This document shows, one piece after another, positions 1 through 6,561 of a stretch of 9,241 nt of DNA. The stretch comes from JAICMB01 sp049514735 (GTDB lineage: Bacteria > Acidobacteriota > Terriglobia > Bryobacterales > Bryobacteraceae): the NCBI GenBank assembly GCA_049514735.1, contig JBEKUT010000288.1, positions 1 through 9,241 on the forward strand. The letters are read 5' to 3'. Every line of letters begins with the position of its first letter. Position 1 is the first letter of the stretch. The notes under the pieces were generated by a model. That model worked only from the letters and a program-made list of their open reading frames with translations, was not told the origin of the DNA and searched no databases. Made by a program: the position numbers and the translations under genes.

Positions 1-1457
1 AGCAACGCCGCCACGATCATGGAAAAGTTTTTTGTGTAAGCGAGCGGCTTGAATAGACGGCCCTCCTGCGCTTCCAACGTCAACACCGGCAGGAACGAAA
101 CCGCGATGACGAGCAGCGCAAAAAAGCTCGGGCCGCCGACCTCTTTCACCGCATCCAGCACCACGCGATGATAGTCCTCCTTGCGGCCGCCGCGCTCCCA
201 TTCCTCGAGCTTCTTGTGCGTCTGCTCCACCACTACGATAGCCGCGTCCACCATCGCGCCAATCGCGATCGCAATGCCGCCGAGCGACATTATGTTCGAC
301 GTCAGCCCCATGGCCTTCATCGGAATGAACGAAATAACGATGGCGATGGGGATGGTGAAAACGGGAATGATCGCGCTCGGAAAGTGCCACAGGAAGATCA
401 GGATGATCAGCGCCACGATGATCATTTCCTCGATCAGCGTGTGGCTCAGGTTTTCGATGGACCGGTGAATTAATTCGGACCGGTCGTACGCGGTCACCAC
501 CTTGACGCCGGCGGGAAGGCCGGGCTCGATGTCGTGGAGTTTCTCCTTCACGCGATCGATCACCTGCAGCGCGTTCGCGCCCTGCCGCATGATGACGATG
601 CCCGCAACAACATCGCCCTCGCCGTTCCAGTCCGCGACACCACGCCGCAGGTCCGGCCCGAGCGTCACGTCTCCAACGTCGCCGACTCGGACCGGCGTCC
701 CGCTTGCATTGGTCGACAGCACGATGTCCCGAATGTCATTGGTCGACTTCGCGTAGCCGCGCCCGCGCACCATATACTCGGCCCCGCTCGATTCAATCAG
801 CCGCCCGCCGACATCGTTATTGCCGGCGCGAACAGCCTCCACCACCTTCGCCATCGGCACGTTGAACGCCTGCAGTTTTTGTGGATCGACATTCACCTGG
901 TACTGCCGCACGAAGCCGCCGATTGGCGCAACCTCCGCGACTCCGGGCACGGCTCGCAACTGGTATTGCAGAAACCAATCCTGAATCGAACGCAACTCTG
1001 CCAGATTGTGGCGATGCTGGGTGTCGATGAGCGCGTATTGGAACACCCAACCGACGCCGGTCGCATCCGGACCCAGTTCCGTTTTCACGCCCTGCGGAAG
1101 GCGCGGCAGCACGGCCTGCAAGTATTCGATCGTCCGCGATCGCGCCCAATAGATATCGGTGCCCTCGTCGTAAATAATGTAGACATACGAATAACCGAAG
1201 TCGGAGAAGCCGCGGACCGCCTTTACTTTCGGCGCGCCCAACATCGACGTGACGATGGGATACGTGACCTGGTCTTCCATAATGTCCGGACTGCGATCCC
1301 ACCGCGAATACACGATCACCTGCGTGTCGCTCAAATCCGGAATGGCGTCGAGCGGCACGTTGAGCATCGACCATATGCCCGCCGTGACAGCAAATCCGAC
1401 GAAGATGAAAACGATGAGCCGGTTGCGTCCGGAAAACTCAATGATGCGGTCAATCAT
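1..1457 (-). CDS. cusA: CusA-type heavy-metal RND efflux pump, N-terminal 485 residues (gene continues past left edge)
   Basis: Inner-membrane proton-driven pump of the HME-RND family, which drives monovalent copper/silver (or related metal) out through a tripartite complex. The frame is open from ATG 1457 to the left edge, about 485 of the roughly 1,040 residues usual for the family. Visible marks are a first membrane helix (about residues 14-32), the segment NVPLDAIPDLSDTQVIVYSR at 33-52, GPDATGVGW in the porter domain, YDRSELI at 324-330, and MSLGGIAIAIGAMVDAAIVV around 390-409. D404 aligns with the proton-relay D405 of E. coli CusA, and the Mets equivalent to M391 and M403 are kept. The position of E. 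coli M410 is Val. The start overlaps the cusB stop by 8 bases (ATGATTGA) and has only a weak Shine-Dalgarno, so translation is probably coupled. CusA rather than CzcA is favoured by the overall sequence; metal specificity is inferred. Confidence 0.95.
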   Translation of the reverse strand, partial: MIDRIIEFSGRNRLIVFIFVGFAVTAGIWSMLNVPLDAIPDLSDTQVIVYSRWDRSPDIMEDQVTYPIVTSMLGAPKVKAVRGFSDFGYSYVYIIYDEGTDIYWARSRTIEYLQAVLPRLPQGVKTELGPDATGVGWVFQYALIDTQHRHNLAELRSIQDWFLQYQLRAVPGVAEVAPIGGFVRQYQVNVDPQKLQAFNVPMAKVVEAVRAGNNDVGGRLIESSGAEYMVRGRGYAKSTNDIRDIVLSTNASGTPVRVGDVGDVTLGPDLRRGVADWNGEGDVVAGIVIMRQGANALQVIDRVKEKLHDIEPGLPAGVKVVTAYDRSELIHRSIENLSHTLIEEMIIVALIILIFLWHFPSAIIPVFTIPIAIVISFIPMKAMGLTSNIMSLGGIAIAIGAMVDAAIVVVEQTHKKLEEWERGGRKEDYHRVVLDAVKEVGGPSFFALLVIAVSFLPVLTLEAQEGRLFKPLAYTKNFSMIVAAL

Positions 1458-2787
1458 GCTCGCCGCCGTTCTTCAGTTGCGCTTCCGAATCGATCAGAAA
1501 CGCGCCGGACGCCACCACGCTCTCGCCCGGCTTCAAACCGCTCACGATCTCGATCCGGTCGCCGACACGGTCGCCCGTCACAACTGCGCGGGGCTCCAGG
1601 TAGCCATTGCCGCGATCCACAAAGACCGTCTTGCGCAGACCTGTGTTCACCACCGCATCGGCAGGCACTGTCATGCGGGCGCCCACGCCAATTCCGAACT
1701 CGACGTTGACGAACAGGTCGGGCTTCAAATGCATATTCGGATTGGCCGCTTCCAGGCGAACCTTCAACGTCCGCGTCGCGGGATCGATCTGGGGCTGGAT
1801 GTAGGTCACCTTCGCGGGAACGCTCACGCCTCCGTAGGGCTGCGTGACTAAGGCCGGCTGCCCCACGTGAATCTTGGCGCTATCCGCTTCAAACACGTCC
1901 GCCATGATCCACACGCGGCTCAGATCGCTCAGCATGTACAACTCAGTCTCCGGCGTTATGCGCTGGCTCGGAAATGCATTGCGTGACATTACGAATCCTG
2001 ACGCGGGCGAATAGATCGTGACGGTTCGCACCGTCTGCCGGCTCCGCTCGATCTCATCGATTTGGCTCTCTTTCAGATCGAACAGTTCCAGCTTGCGATG
2101 CGATGCTTCGAGCAGAATCTCGCTGTTCTCATACGCCTCGTGGCTCGGATTGTTCTTCATCGCGTCGCGCGCGCGAAGGGCGATTAGAAACTCCTGCTCG
2201 CTCGCCAGCATCTCCGGACTGTAGATGGTGAGCAGCGGATCGCCCGCCTTCACTAGCTGGCCGGTAAAGTCGACCTGTGTCTGATAAATCCAGCCTTCGA
2301 TCTTGGAGTGAACGCGCGTAATCTTCGTCTCGTCCGCCGCCACCCGACCCGCTGCACGGATCGAATCCGTGGCGGTCGCCGGTTCCACGGTCGCGAACTT
2401 CACGCCGATTAACTGCTGCTGTTCGACGCCGACACGAATAGTCCCCCGCGGCATGGTTTCGTAAACCGGTTGTAGATCGTTGCCGGTCTCGGGATTCATG
2501 CCCGGCTTGTCGGAGTGAAATGCCGGCTTCTGTGGATCGCGATAGTAAAGGATTTTTCCCGTCGGAGCGGTGGGCACCGGCGAGCCTTCGTACACCGGCT
2601 CTAGCTTCATCCCGCAGTCCGGCGCGATACCCGGCTTGTCGGACTTGTACGCCGGATGCATGGGGTCCACCCAATATAGAATCTTGCGGCTGTTTCGCTT
2701 CGGCGCGCTGCCCTTGCGTTGCATGTACCACGTTCCGGCTCCGAACCCAATCGCTAAAGTGATCAACAATAAGATGGCCGTTTTCAT
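1450..2787 (-). CDS. cusB: CusB-type periplasmic membrane-fusion protein with two N-terminal metal-binding-like modules
   Basis: Adaptor that links the inner-membrane pump to the outer-membrane channel and hands metal to the pump. It has 445 residues. A hydrophobic N-terminal anchor or signal (about 4-20) is followed by a heavy-metal-binding module at 36-67 (DPMHP, then CGM; candidate ligands M43, H44, C58, M60). A second copy of the module at 78-110 has lost those residues (DPQKP, TGN). Then come HlyD-type barrel-sandwich/lipoyl halves with a hairpin (about 140-270; the segment IYSPASGFVMSRNAFPSQ is typical), a beta-barrel (VWIMADVFEAD) and a membrane-proximal domain ending in GLKPGESVVASGAFLIDSE. 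The start ATG 2787 has GGAG eight bases upstream and overlaps the upstream gene's stop as ATGA. The downstream pump start overlaps this gene's stop. The family call is firm; copper/silver as substrate is inferred from the pump and the neighbours. Confidence 0.95.
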   Translation of the reverse strand: MKTAILLLITLAIGFGAGTWYMQRKGSAPKRNSRKILYWVDPMHPAYKSDKPGIAPDCGMKLEPVYEGSPVPTAPTGKILYYRDPQKPAFHSDKPGMNPETGNDLQPVYETMPRGTIRVGVEQQQLIGVKFATVEPATATDSIRAAGRVAADETKITRVHSKIEGWIYQTQVDFTGQLVKAGDPLLTIYSPEMLASEQEFLIALRARDAMKNNPSHEAYENSEILLEASHRKLELFDLKESQIDEIERSRQTVRTVTIYSPASGFVMSRNAFPSQRITPETELYMLSDLSRVWIMADVFEADSAKIHVGQPALVTQPYGGVSVPAKVTYIQPQIDPATRTLKVRLEAANPNMHLKPDLFVNVEFGIGVGARMTVPADAVVNTGLRKTVFVDRGNGYLEPRAVVTGDRVGDRIEIVSGLKPGESVVASGAFLIDSEAQLKNGGEHD

Positions 2788-4028
2788 CGGATCAACTCCA
2801 CTCCCGTCAACTGCTCCAACTGCACCAGCGCCATATGGAAATCGTGCAGTTGTTCGTGATAATTCATTTCGTAGTCGAAGACCGCTAACTCACTCGTGAG
2901 TACCGACAGGAAATCCGAGCCGCCCGTCTGATACGAAGCAAGCGACGATTCCACGGCCAACTTCGCCTGTGGCATCACGGTTCTCGTGTAGAGATCCACG
3001 AGTTTCTGGGCCGTCTGCGCGCCCAGGTACTCGTCGCGGATTCGGTACTGCAGCGATTGCGCCGTGGCTTCGTACGTGTACTTCGCCTGCGAGACTTCCT
3101 CGCTGCGCTCAGTCACCTCGGCGCGCGTGCGGCTGAGCCGTAGCGGGATTTTCACATCGGCGCGGAACGTATACATTGGCGCCATGGAACCCATATAGAA
3201 ATAGCCGGCGTTCAGCGTAACGTCGGGATAATAGTCCTTCCGCGCGAGATCCAGGGCGCTCCCCGCGCGCTCGATCATCTTTTGATCGCGTGTCAATGAG
3301 GGAGCCGACTTCGCCGCTTTTGCGATGAGTTCTTCGACGCTAAATGCGAGCGGCGCCGAGTGCAGCTCGGCGGGCCGCGCAACCGGCGTTTCCGGCGCCC
3401 GATTCAGCAGCGAATTAATTTCCAACTCGCGCGCATGCTTCTCACGATCGATCTGGATCAATCGCGTCTCGACGATCGTGATCTGCGTTTGCGCTTTGAA
3501 GACGTCCGCTTGCATGGCCTTGCCCACCGAATAGCGGGCCTCGGTCGAATGCAGCAAAGATCGCAGCACTTCGCGATTGCGTTCGTAAACCTCACGAATC
3601 AGCCAGGCGTGTTCCAGGCCGAAGTACGCGAGTTTGACGCGCGCCGAGACGCCCAATGCGATGGCTCGATATTCCTGCGCCTCCGCTTCAGCTTCTTTCG
3701 ACGCCACCTCGCCGCGCAATCTCAACTTGCCGGGTGCTGGAAACTCCTGCGACGCCATGATGCCGGCGTTCGCCACCGGGTCCGTTCCAACTCCGGCAAA
3801 CGGCAGTGGATTGCCTGTCGAGTTCCAGCCGAGCGAAAGGGTCGGATCGGGTAGCGATCGTTCTTGCGCCGGCCGCTGCCGCGCCGCTTCATACTTCTTG
3901 CGAGCTGCGAGCACCTCGGGATTACGGCGTAGCGCCTCGTCTACGAGTTGGTGTAAATCAAGACGCTCGCCCGATGTCTGGCAAATAGCCGCCAAAGGGA
4001 GCGTAAATAACAGTGCGATCAGTCGCAC
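2784..4028 (-). CDS. TolC/CusC-type outer-membrane efflux protein
   Basis: Outer-membrane channel of the tripartite metal pump. It has 414 residues, somewhat shorter than E. coli CusC. The N-terminus is a signal peptide (about 1-17). The two OEP repeats are seen as RYSVGKAMQADVFKAQ at 165-180 and SYQTGGSDFLSVLTSE at 365-380, each within long Ala/Glu-rich helices of the periplasmic tunnel. LPDPTLSLGW (59-68) and QEFPAPGKLRLRG (94-106) are typical of metal-RND outer-membrane factors. The start is a GTG, chosen because AAGGAG lies six bases upstream. E. coli CusC is a lipoprotein; here the signal ends in LAAIC, whose Ile just before Cys is a poor lipobox, so lipidation is doubtful. The stop overlaps the cusB start by 4 bases, and the gene follows the Cys-rich protein gene after 57 bases. 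Confidence 0.93.
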   Translation of the reverse strand: MRLIALLFTLPLAAICQTSGERLDLHQLVDEALRRNPEVLAARKKYEAARQRPAQERSLPDPTLSLGWNSTGNPLPFAGVGTDPVANAGIMASQEFPAPGKLRLRGEVASKEAEAEAQEYRAIALGVSARVKLAYFGLEHAWLIREVYERNREVLRSLLHSTEARYSVGKAMQADVFKAQTQITIVETRLIQIDREKHARELEINSLLNRAPETPVARPAELHSAPLAFSVEELIAKAAKSAPSLTRDQKMIERAGSALDLARKDYYPDVTLNAGYFYMGSMAPMYTFRADVKIPLRLSRTRAEVTERSEEVSQAKYTYEATAQSLQYRIRDEYLGAQTAQKLVDLYTRTVMPQAKLAVESSLASYQTGGSDFLSVLTSELAVFDYEMNYHEQLHDFHMALVQLEQLTGVELIR

Positions 4029-4085
4029 GGTGGTCTCCTTGTTCTGATAACAAACTGACTGGAATAAATAGAACTGGAGAGGGGA

Positions 4086-4445
4086 TCAGATTAAGAAGAC
4101 GGAGTTGAAGAGACTAAGATCCGGCGTGGAAAGATGAGTTTCGGGGGGCGGGGGCACGTCTAACGCTGAAACAACAACTGCGTTCTGCGTCGACGCTTCA
4201 AAGGCCGGGGCAACCGCATGATCCATTTGTGTCCAGGATTGTTCGAGGGTCGCCAGATTAGAATCGGGCGACGCACAACTTAGCGGGGCATGGCTCCTGG
4301 CGGGCTTCTCGCAACCGCCATGATGGCAGCAGGATGCCGGGGAGCGCGTGCCTGGGCTCGACGCAGAGCACGCGAGGCACGGTCCAGCCGCCGATAGCAG
4401 AATGAGTGCTATGACGATACCGAGGCTAACGAGGATTCGGCCCAC
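4086..4445 (-). CDS. Small secreted Cys/His-rich protein, probable periplasmic metal binder (family not recognised)
   Basis: It has 119 residues from GTG 4445. That start has AAGGA six bases upstream and gives a short, normal signal peptide (VGR then a hydrophobic run to about residue 20). An ATG at 4487, in frame, would add 14 residues but has no Shine-Dalgarno. After the signal come C23-x2-C26, C39-C40-H41-H42, C45 and C57, then a low-complexity tail with a Pro run (98-101) and the end NSVFLI. I do not recognise a named family. The clustered Cys/His residues, export signal and position just upstream of the pump genes suggest binding of a soft metal in the periplasm; this is inference. It resembles the product of 6139-6501 in layout: signal, C-x(2,3)-C, a Cys/His knot, a spacer and a short hydrophobic C-terminus. 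It is probably co-transcribed with the pump genes. Confidence 0.7.
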   Translation of the reverse strand: MGRILVSLGIVIALILLSAAGPCLACSASSPGTRSPASCCHHGGCEKPARSHAPLSCASPDSNLATLEQSWTQMDHAVAPAFEASTQNAVVVSALDVPPPPETHLSTPDLSLFNSVFLI

Positions 4446-4451
4446 TGGAGA

Positions 4452-4456
4452 TCCTT
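4452..4456 (-). promoter_or_regulatory. Ribosome binding site that decides GTG 4445
   Basis: AAGGA on the minus strand, six bases before the GTG at 4445. The alternative ATG at 4487 is preceded only by an A-rich stretch, so this site favours the shorter form. Confidence 0.5.
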
Positions 4457-4487
4457 GACCAATGCGAAGCACGCGATCTGCCAACAT

Positions 4488-4574
4488 TGTTTTTATTTCG
4501 TTACAGCAAATTAGGCGATCCCTGCGTGTAAGTTAATTCGGGGCTGCCCCAGATCTGGGTGATAACCCCCACAC
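4488..4574 (-). promoter_or_regulatory. 87-base gap with a chain of three overlapping GC-rich dyads and a weak promoter-like pair
   Basis: Between the small OB-fold gene and the Cys-rich gene lie three short inverted repeats that share bases: GGGGC/GCCCC (4540-4550, 1-base loop), the perfect 12-bp palindrome CCCAGATCTGGG (4548-4559), and GGGT/ACCC (4557-4568, 4-base loop). Forming one excludes its neighbour. No U-run follows, so this is not a clear terminator. Further along on the minus strand, TTAACT (4531-4536) and TAATTT (4508-4513) are 17 bases apart and could be a weak sigma-70-like promoter (4/6 and 3/6 matches). It may be an internal promoter or operator for the pump part of the operon; the function is inferred. 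Confidence 0.3.
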
Positions 4575-4808
4575 TTATTCCGCTTCAATTGAGGTCACTT
4601 TTATGGTCTTGGTCTTCTCGTTCAAGACGCCAGTTACCTTCACTCGTTGGGCGGCAAACTTGGCCGGAGTCTTCCGATCGCTGAGCTTCAGTATCCTGCT
4701 GCCATCGTTCAGCGCGTACTGGCTGTTAGATCCTTTGACGCACATGGCGACGCATTTTTCGTCAGGCTGTCCCGGCAAGGCGGCGAAAATAATTTGCGGC
4801 GAAAACAT
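4575..4808 (-). CDS. Small OB-fold (DUF5818-like) protein, probably truncated or frameshifted at its 5' end
   Basis: It has 77 residues from ATG 4808. The body (QPDEKCVAMCVKG, then YALNDGSRILKLSDRKTPAKF, then QRVKVTGVLNEKTKTIKVTSI) matches the C-terminal half of small secreted OB-fold proteins common in Acidobacteriota, which I recall as DUF5818-like. Those usually start with a signal peptide and a segment of the form G-x-I-T-D-x-x-C-G-x-x-H before the PDEKC part; that segment is missing here. The only good ribosome site (AAGGAG, 4823-4828) points at a different ATG, 4815, whose frame starts MKYVFAA like a signal peptide but stops after 17 codons. ATG 4808 lies 14 bases from that site, which is long. 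The gene sits 18 bases after the stop of the barrel protein gene. It may be a decaying copy or carry a sequence error. The known role of the family is unclear. Confidence 0.55.
   Translation of the reverse strand: MFSPQIIFAALPGQPDEKCVAMCVKGSNSQYALNDGSRILKLSDRKTPAKFAAQRVKVTGVLNEKTKTIKVTSIEAE
4780..4805. repeat. 10-bp direct repeat at the damaged 5' end of the small OB-fold gene
   Basis: GCGGCGAAAA occurs at 4780-4789 and again at 4796-4805 (period 16). On the coding strand it sits in a wider imperfect duplication, AAATATG or AAATTA followed by TTTTCGCCGC. Sixteen is not a multiple of three, so removing one copy would join the frame of ATG 4815 to the OB-fold frame. Confidence 0.7.
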
Positions 4809-4822
4809 ATTTCATAGTGATG

Positions 4823-4828
4823 CTCCTT
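4823..4828 (-). promoter_or_regulatory. Ribosome binding site aimed at the out-of-frame ATG 4815
   Basis: AAGGAG, overlapping the TAA stop of the upstream barrel protein gene (4827-4829) and seven bases before ATG 4815. It is the best Shine-Dalgarno here, yet ATG 4815 is not in the frame of the OB-fold protein, which supports a broken 5' end. Confidence 0.6.
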
Positions 4829-6089
4829 ATTTCTCGTTCGGCTTGAGCCGCAGACGCACAAAAGCGTTTACGCCCCAAGGATGGCCGCCATAATACGGCT
4901 TGATCGCCGTTGGCAAAGTATAAGCGGTGGCATTCGCGCCAACACCCGTTTCGATATCTTTGAACGTCCCGATATCGCGCGTGTAGCCGGCCGTATAAGC
5001 GCCAATTCGGAACGTGCTGCCGGCCGTGCGCGCAAGCTGTTCTTCCAGATCCGGATTGTCGGCGAAGAGTTCATCTTTATCCACCAGCTCGATCCGTCCG
5101 GTGAGAAAATTCTTTTGACTCACCGGGTAGACAGTCTCCGCCAGATAGGAGTTGAGATTGTGCTGCGTGACCACATCGTGGTTGCGCCCCCAGATCAGAC
5201 TGGTCGACCAGGTCTCACCATCCGCCAACGGCCTCGAATAGCTCAGCGACGCCGTGCTTCGAACCACGTCGCCCGGCGATTGCCGCTCCGGATTCGTCAA
5301 CCGGCCCGCGGACACTTGCGCCATCCAGTTCTTCGTTGGAAACACGGAGAACCGGATCGCGTAGGAGTTCATCGGCCCCCAGTCGACGTGCCAGCGATTC
5401 TCGCCCGGCTCGGCGCCATAGAATCCGCTCGCTTCGACGCGCATCCATTTATACTTGAGCGCAACCGTGGCGACATCGTCGGCAATATGGGTCGAATCCT
5501 GCCAGTGATGCCCCAGCGTCGCCTGCGGCAACTCGTCCGCCGAAGCGCGATGCGGATACGCTACCGGCCCCAGCGCGGGATCGCCGACAGGCGCGTAATA
5601 GAGCTGCAGCATGGCGTTCTCTCCCAGCGGATGCGCATACTGGATACCCGCACTCATGATGAAGTTATGCGGATGCTGACCGTCGACAATCGGTTTTCCA
5701 TAAGCCGTCTCGCCTGTTTGAAACAAAAGCGGGTATCGCCGGTCCGTGATGGTCAAAGGCTCCAGGCTGAGCATGGTCTGGATCATAAAGCTGCCGCCGC
5801 CGAGTGAGTGCTCCACATTAAACATGAAGGCGTTCGGTGAATACAGCTTGTCGCCTCCCCGCGGTCCCGATTGCTGCGTATCGACAATGAAGGCCTGCCC
5901 CATAATCATCAGGTTCCAGGAACCCAACGGGCGCATGAGCATCGGCATCGGCGCGGACGGCGGATTCATGCTGGTGCCCGACGCCATGGTCATGAGATAC
6001 ATCCCGGCCGGGTTCATCATCTGCATGCTCATCTCTTGTGCGCATGCGGTGACAGAAAAGAGCGCAATAACAACGCATCTTCCGTTCAT
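4827..6089 (-). CDS. Met-rich outer-membrane barrel-like protein of metal-resistance loci (uncharacterised family)
   Basis: It has 420 residues from ATG 6089, chosen because AGGAG lies eight bases upstream; an in-frame GTG at 6095 is only two bases from it. A short signal ends near residue 17; VTAC at 13-16 fits a lipobox, while cleavage after ACA is also possible. Residues 20-63 hold 13 methionines. The rest, rich in alternating Tyr/Trp and Gly, looks like a beta-barrel. Conserved-looking pieces are GPRGGDKL (75-82), MLSLEPLT (106-113), PLLFQTGET (120-128), DGQHPHNF (136-143), PVGDPALGPVAYPHR (167-181) and HHWQDSTHI (194-202). I recall similar proteins of unknown function next to copper-resistance genes in proteobacteria. 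A role in periplasmic or outer-membrane handling of copper is inferred from the Met content and the neighbours. The gene lies between the two small genes of the operon. Confidence 0.8.
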   Translation of the reverse strand: MNGRCVVIALFSVTACAQEMSMQMMNPAGMYLMTMASGTSMNPPSAPMPMLMRPLGSWNLMIMGQAFIVDTQQSGPRGGDKLYSPNAFMFNVEHSLGGGSFMIQTMLSLEPLTITDRRYPLLFQTGETAYGKPIVDGQHPHNFIMSAGIQYAHPLGENAMLQLYYAPVGDPALGPVAYPHRASADELPQATLGHHWQDSTHIADDVATVALKYKWMRVEASGFYGAEPGENRWHVDWGPMNSYAIRFSVFPTKNWMAQVSAGRLTNPERQSPGDVVRSTASLSYSRPLADGETWSTSLIWGRNHDVVTQHNLNSYLAETVYPVSQKNFLTGRIELVDKDELFADNPDLEEQLARTAGSTFRIGAYTAGYTRDIGTFKDIETGVGANATAYTLPTAIKPYYGGHPWGVNAFVRLRLKPNEK

Positions 6090-6138
6090 AAACACTTCTC
6101 CTATGAATCGTCTTTGCTAACAAAAACCAGGAGGGTGT

Positions 6139-6501
6139 TCAGACTCGCAAAACGGTGGAGAAGTCGGGTTGGGGAGAACCGGGCGGGGACGCTTCTACGA
6201 TCTCAAGCTTGGCAGCGTTCGTCAGGCTTGGCATGTCTACGCGCGCCATTGGCAGCTGCGGTGTTTCGACCGCCGAAGTCAAGTTCATAACGATGCGGCC
6301 GCGGCCTTCAGCAAGGAAGAAAGGATGCTGACAACGCTGCGGACCGTCCTGCTGCTTCGGCGAATGATGCCGATGACACGGTGGAGTTTGATTGATGCTG
6401 GATTCGTGGCATGGCTGCGCGGCGCACGTCACGATGCATTGAGCGCTCGCCACAGAAATGGCTATCGCCAACAACGCGACTTGTAGCCGGAGCCACTTCA
6501 T
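6139..6501 (-). CDS. Small secreted Cys/His-rich protein, first gene of the metal operon in this window
   Basis: It has 120 residues. The signal peptide (MKWLR plus a hydrophobic run, cleavage after SVASA at residue 20) is followed by C22-x3-C26-x4-C31-H32, then C42-H43-x-H45-H46, then C57-x-H59, a spacer, and the end DFSTVLRV. The ATG at 6501 has GGAG four bases upstream. No named family is recognised. The soft Cys/His ligands and export signal point to periplasmic metal binding, by inference. It is the most upstream minus-strand gene seen, 49 bases ahead of the barrel protein gene and divergent from the dehydratase gene, so any operon promoter should lie between them or inside the dehydratase 5' end. 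The layout is shared with the product of 4086-4445, although sequence identity is low. Confidence 0.75.
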   Translation of the reverse strand: MKWLRLQVALLAIAISVASAQCIVTCAAQPCHESSINQTPPCHRHHSPKQQDGPQRCQHPFFLAEGRGRIVMNLTSAVETPQLPMARVDMPSLTNAAKLEIVEASPPGSPQPDFSTVLRV

Positions 6502-6561
6502 CCTTCTCCGATCTTACCCCGAAATGCGTTCCATGCTTGCGCTGTTGTACTGTGGCATCAG
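6502..6561. other. 60-base divergent intergenic region
   Basis: It separates the minus-strand metal operon from the plus-strand dehydratase set. I looked for -35/-10 pairs on both strands and for the dyads typical of CueR- or CopY-type sites and saw none that is convincing. GCATC-A-GATGC (6555-6565) is a short inverted repeat over the dehydratase start. The plus-strand reading frame stays open through the region, so the dehydratase start is not fixed by a stop. Confidence 0.4.

Noticed and set aside
534..1709. Long plus-strand open frame of 391 codons
   Set aside because: It lies opposite cusA and cusB, whose products have clear family motifs; the plus-strand product is Arg/His-rich with no recognisable domain, as expected for an antisense shadow in GC-rich DNA.
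3977..4028. Lipoprotein signal in the CusC-like protein
   Set aside because: The residue before the candidate Cys is Ile (LAAIC), which is not accepted in a usual lipobox; an ordinary signal peptide is more likely.
4029..4085. TTGTT-ctgat-AACAA dyad (4039-4053) as terminator or operator before the CusC-like gene
   Set aside because: Five-base A/T-rich arms that overlap the ribosome site region are too weak to call; no U-run follows.
4881..5807. Plus-strand open frame of 308 codons
   Set aside because: It is antisense to the barrel-like protein, is extremely Arg-rich and has no signal, domain or ribosome site.
6502..6561. Divergent copper-responsive promoter
   Set aside because: No -35/-10 pair or known metal-regulator dyad could be supported on either strand.
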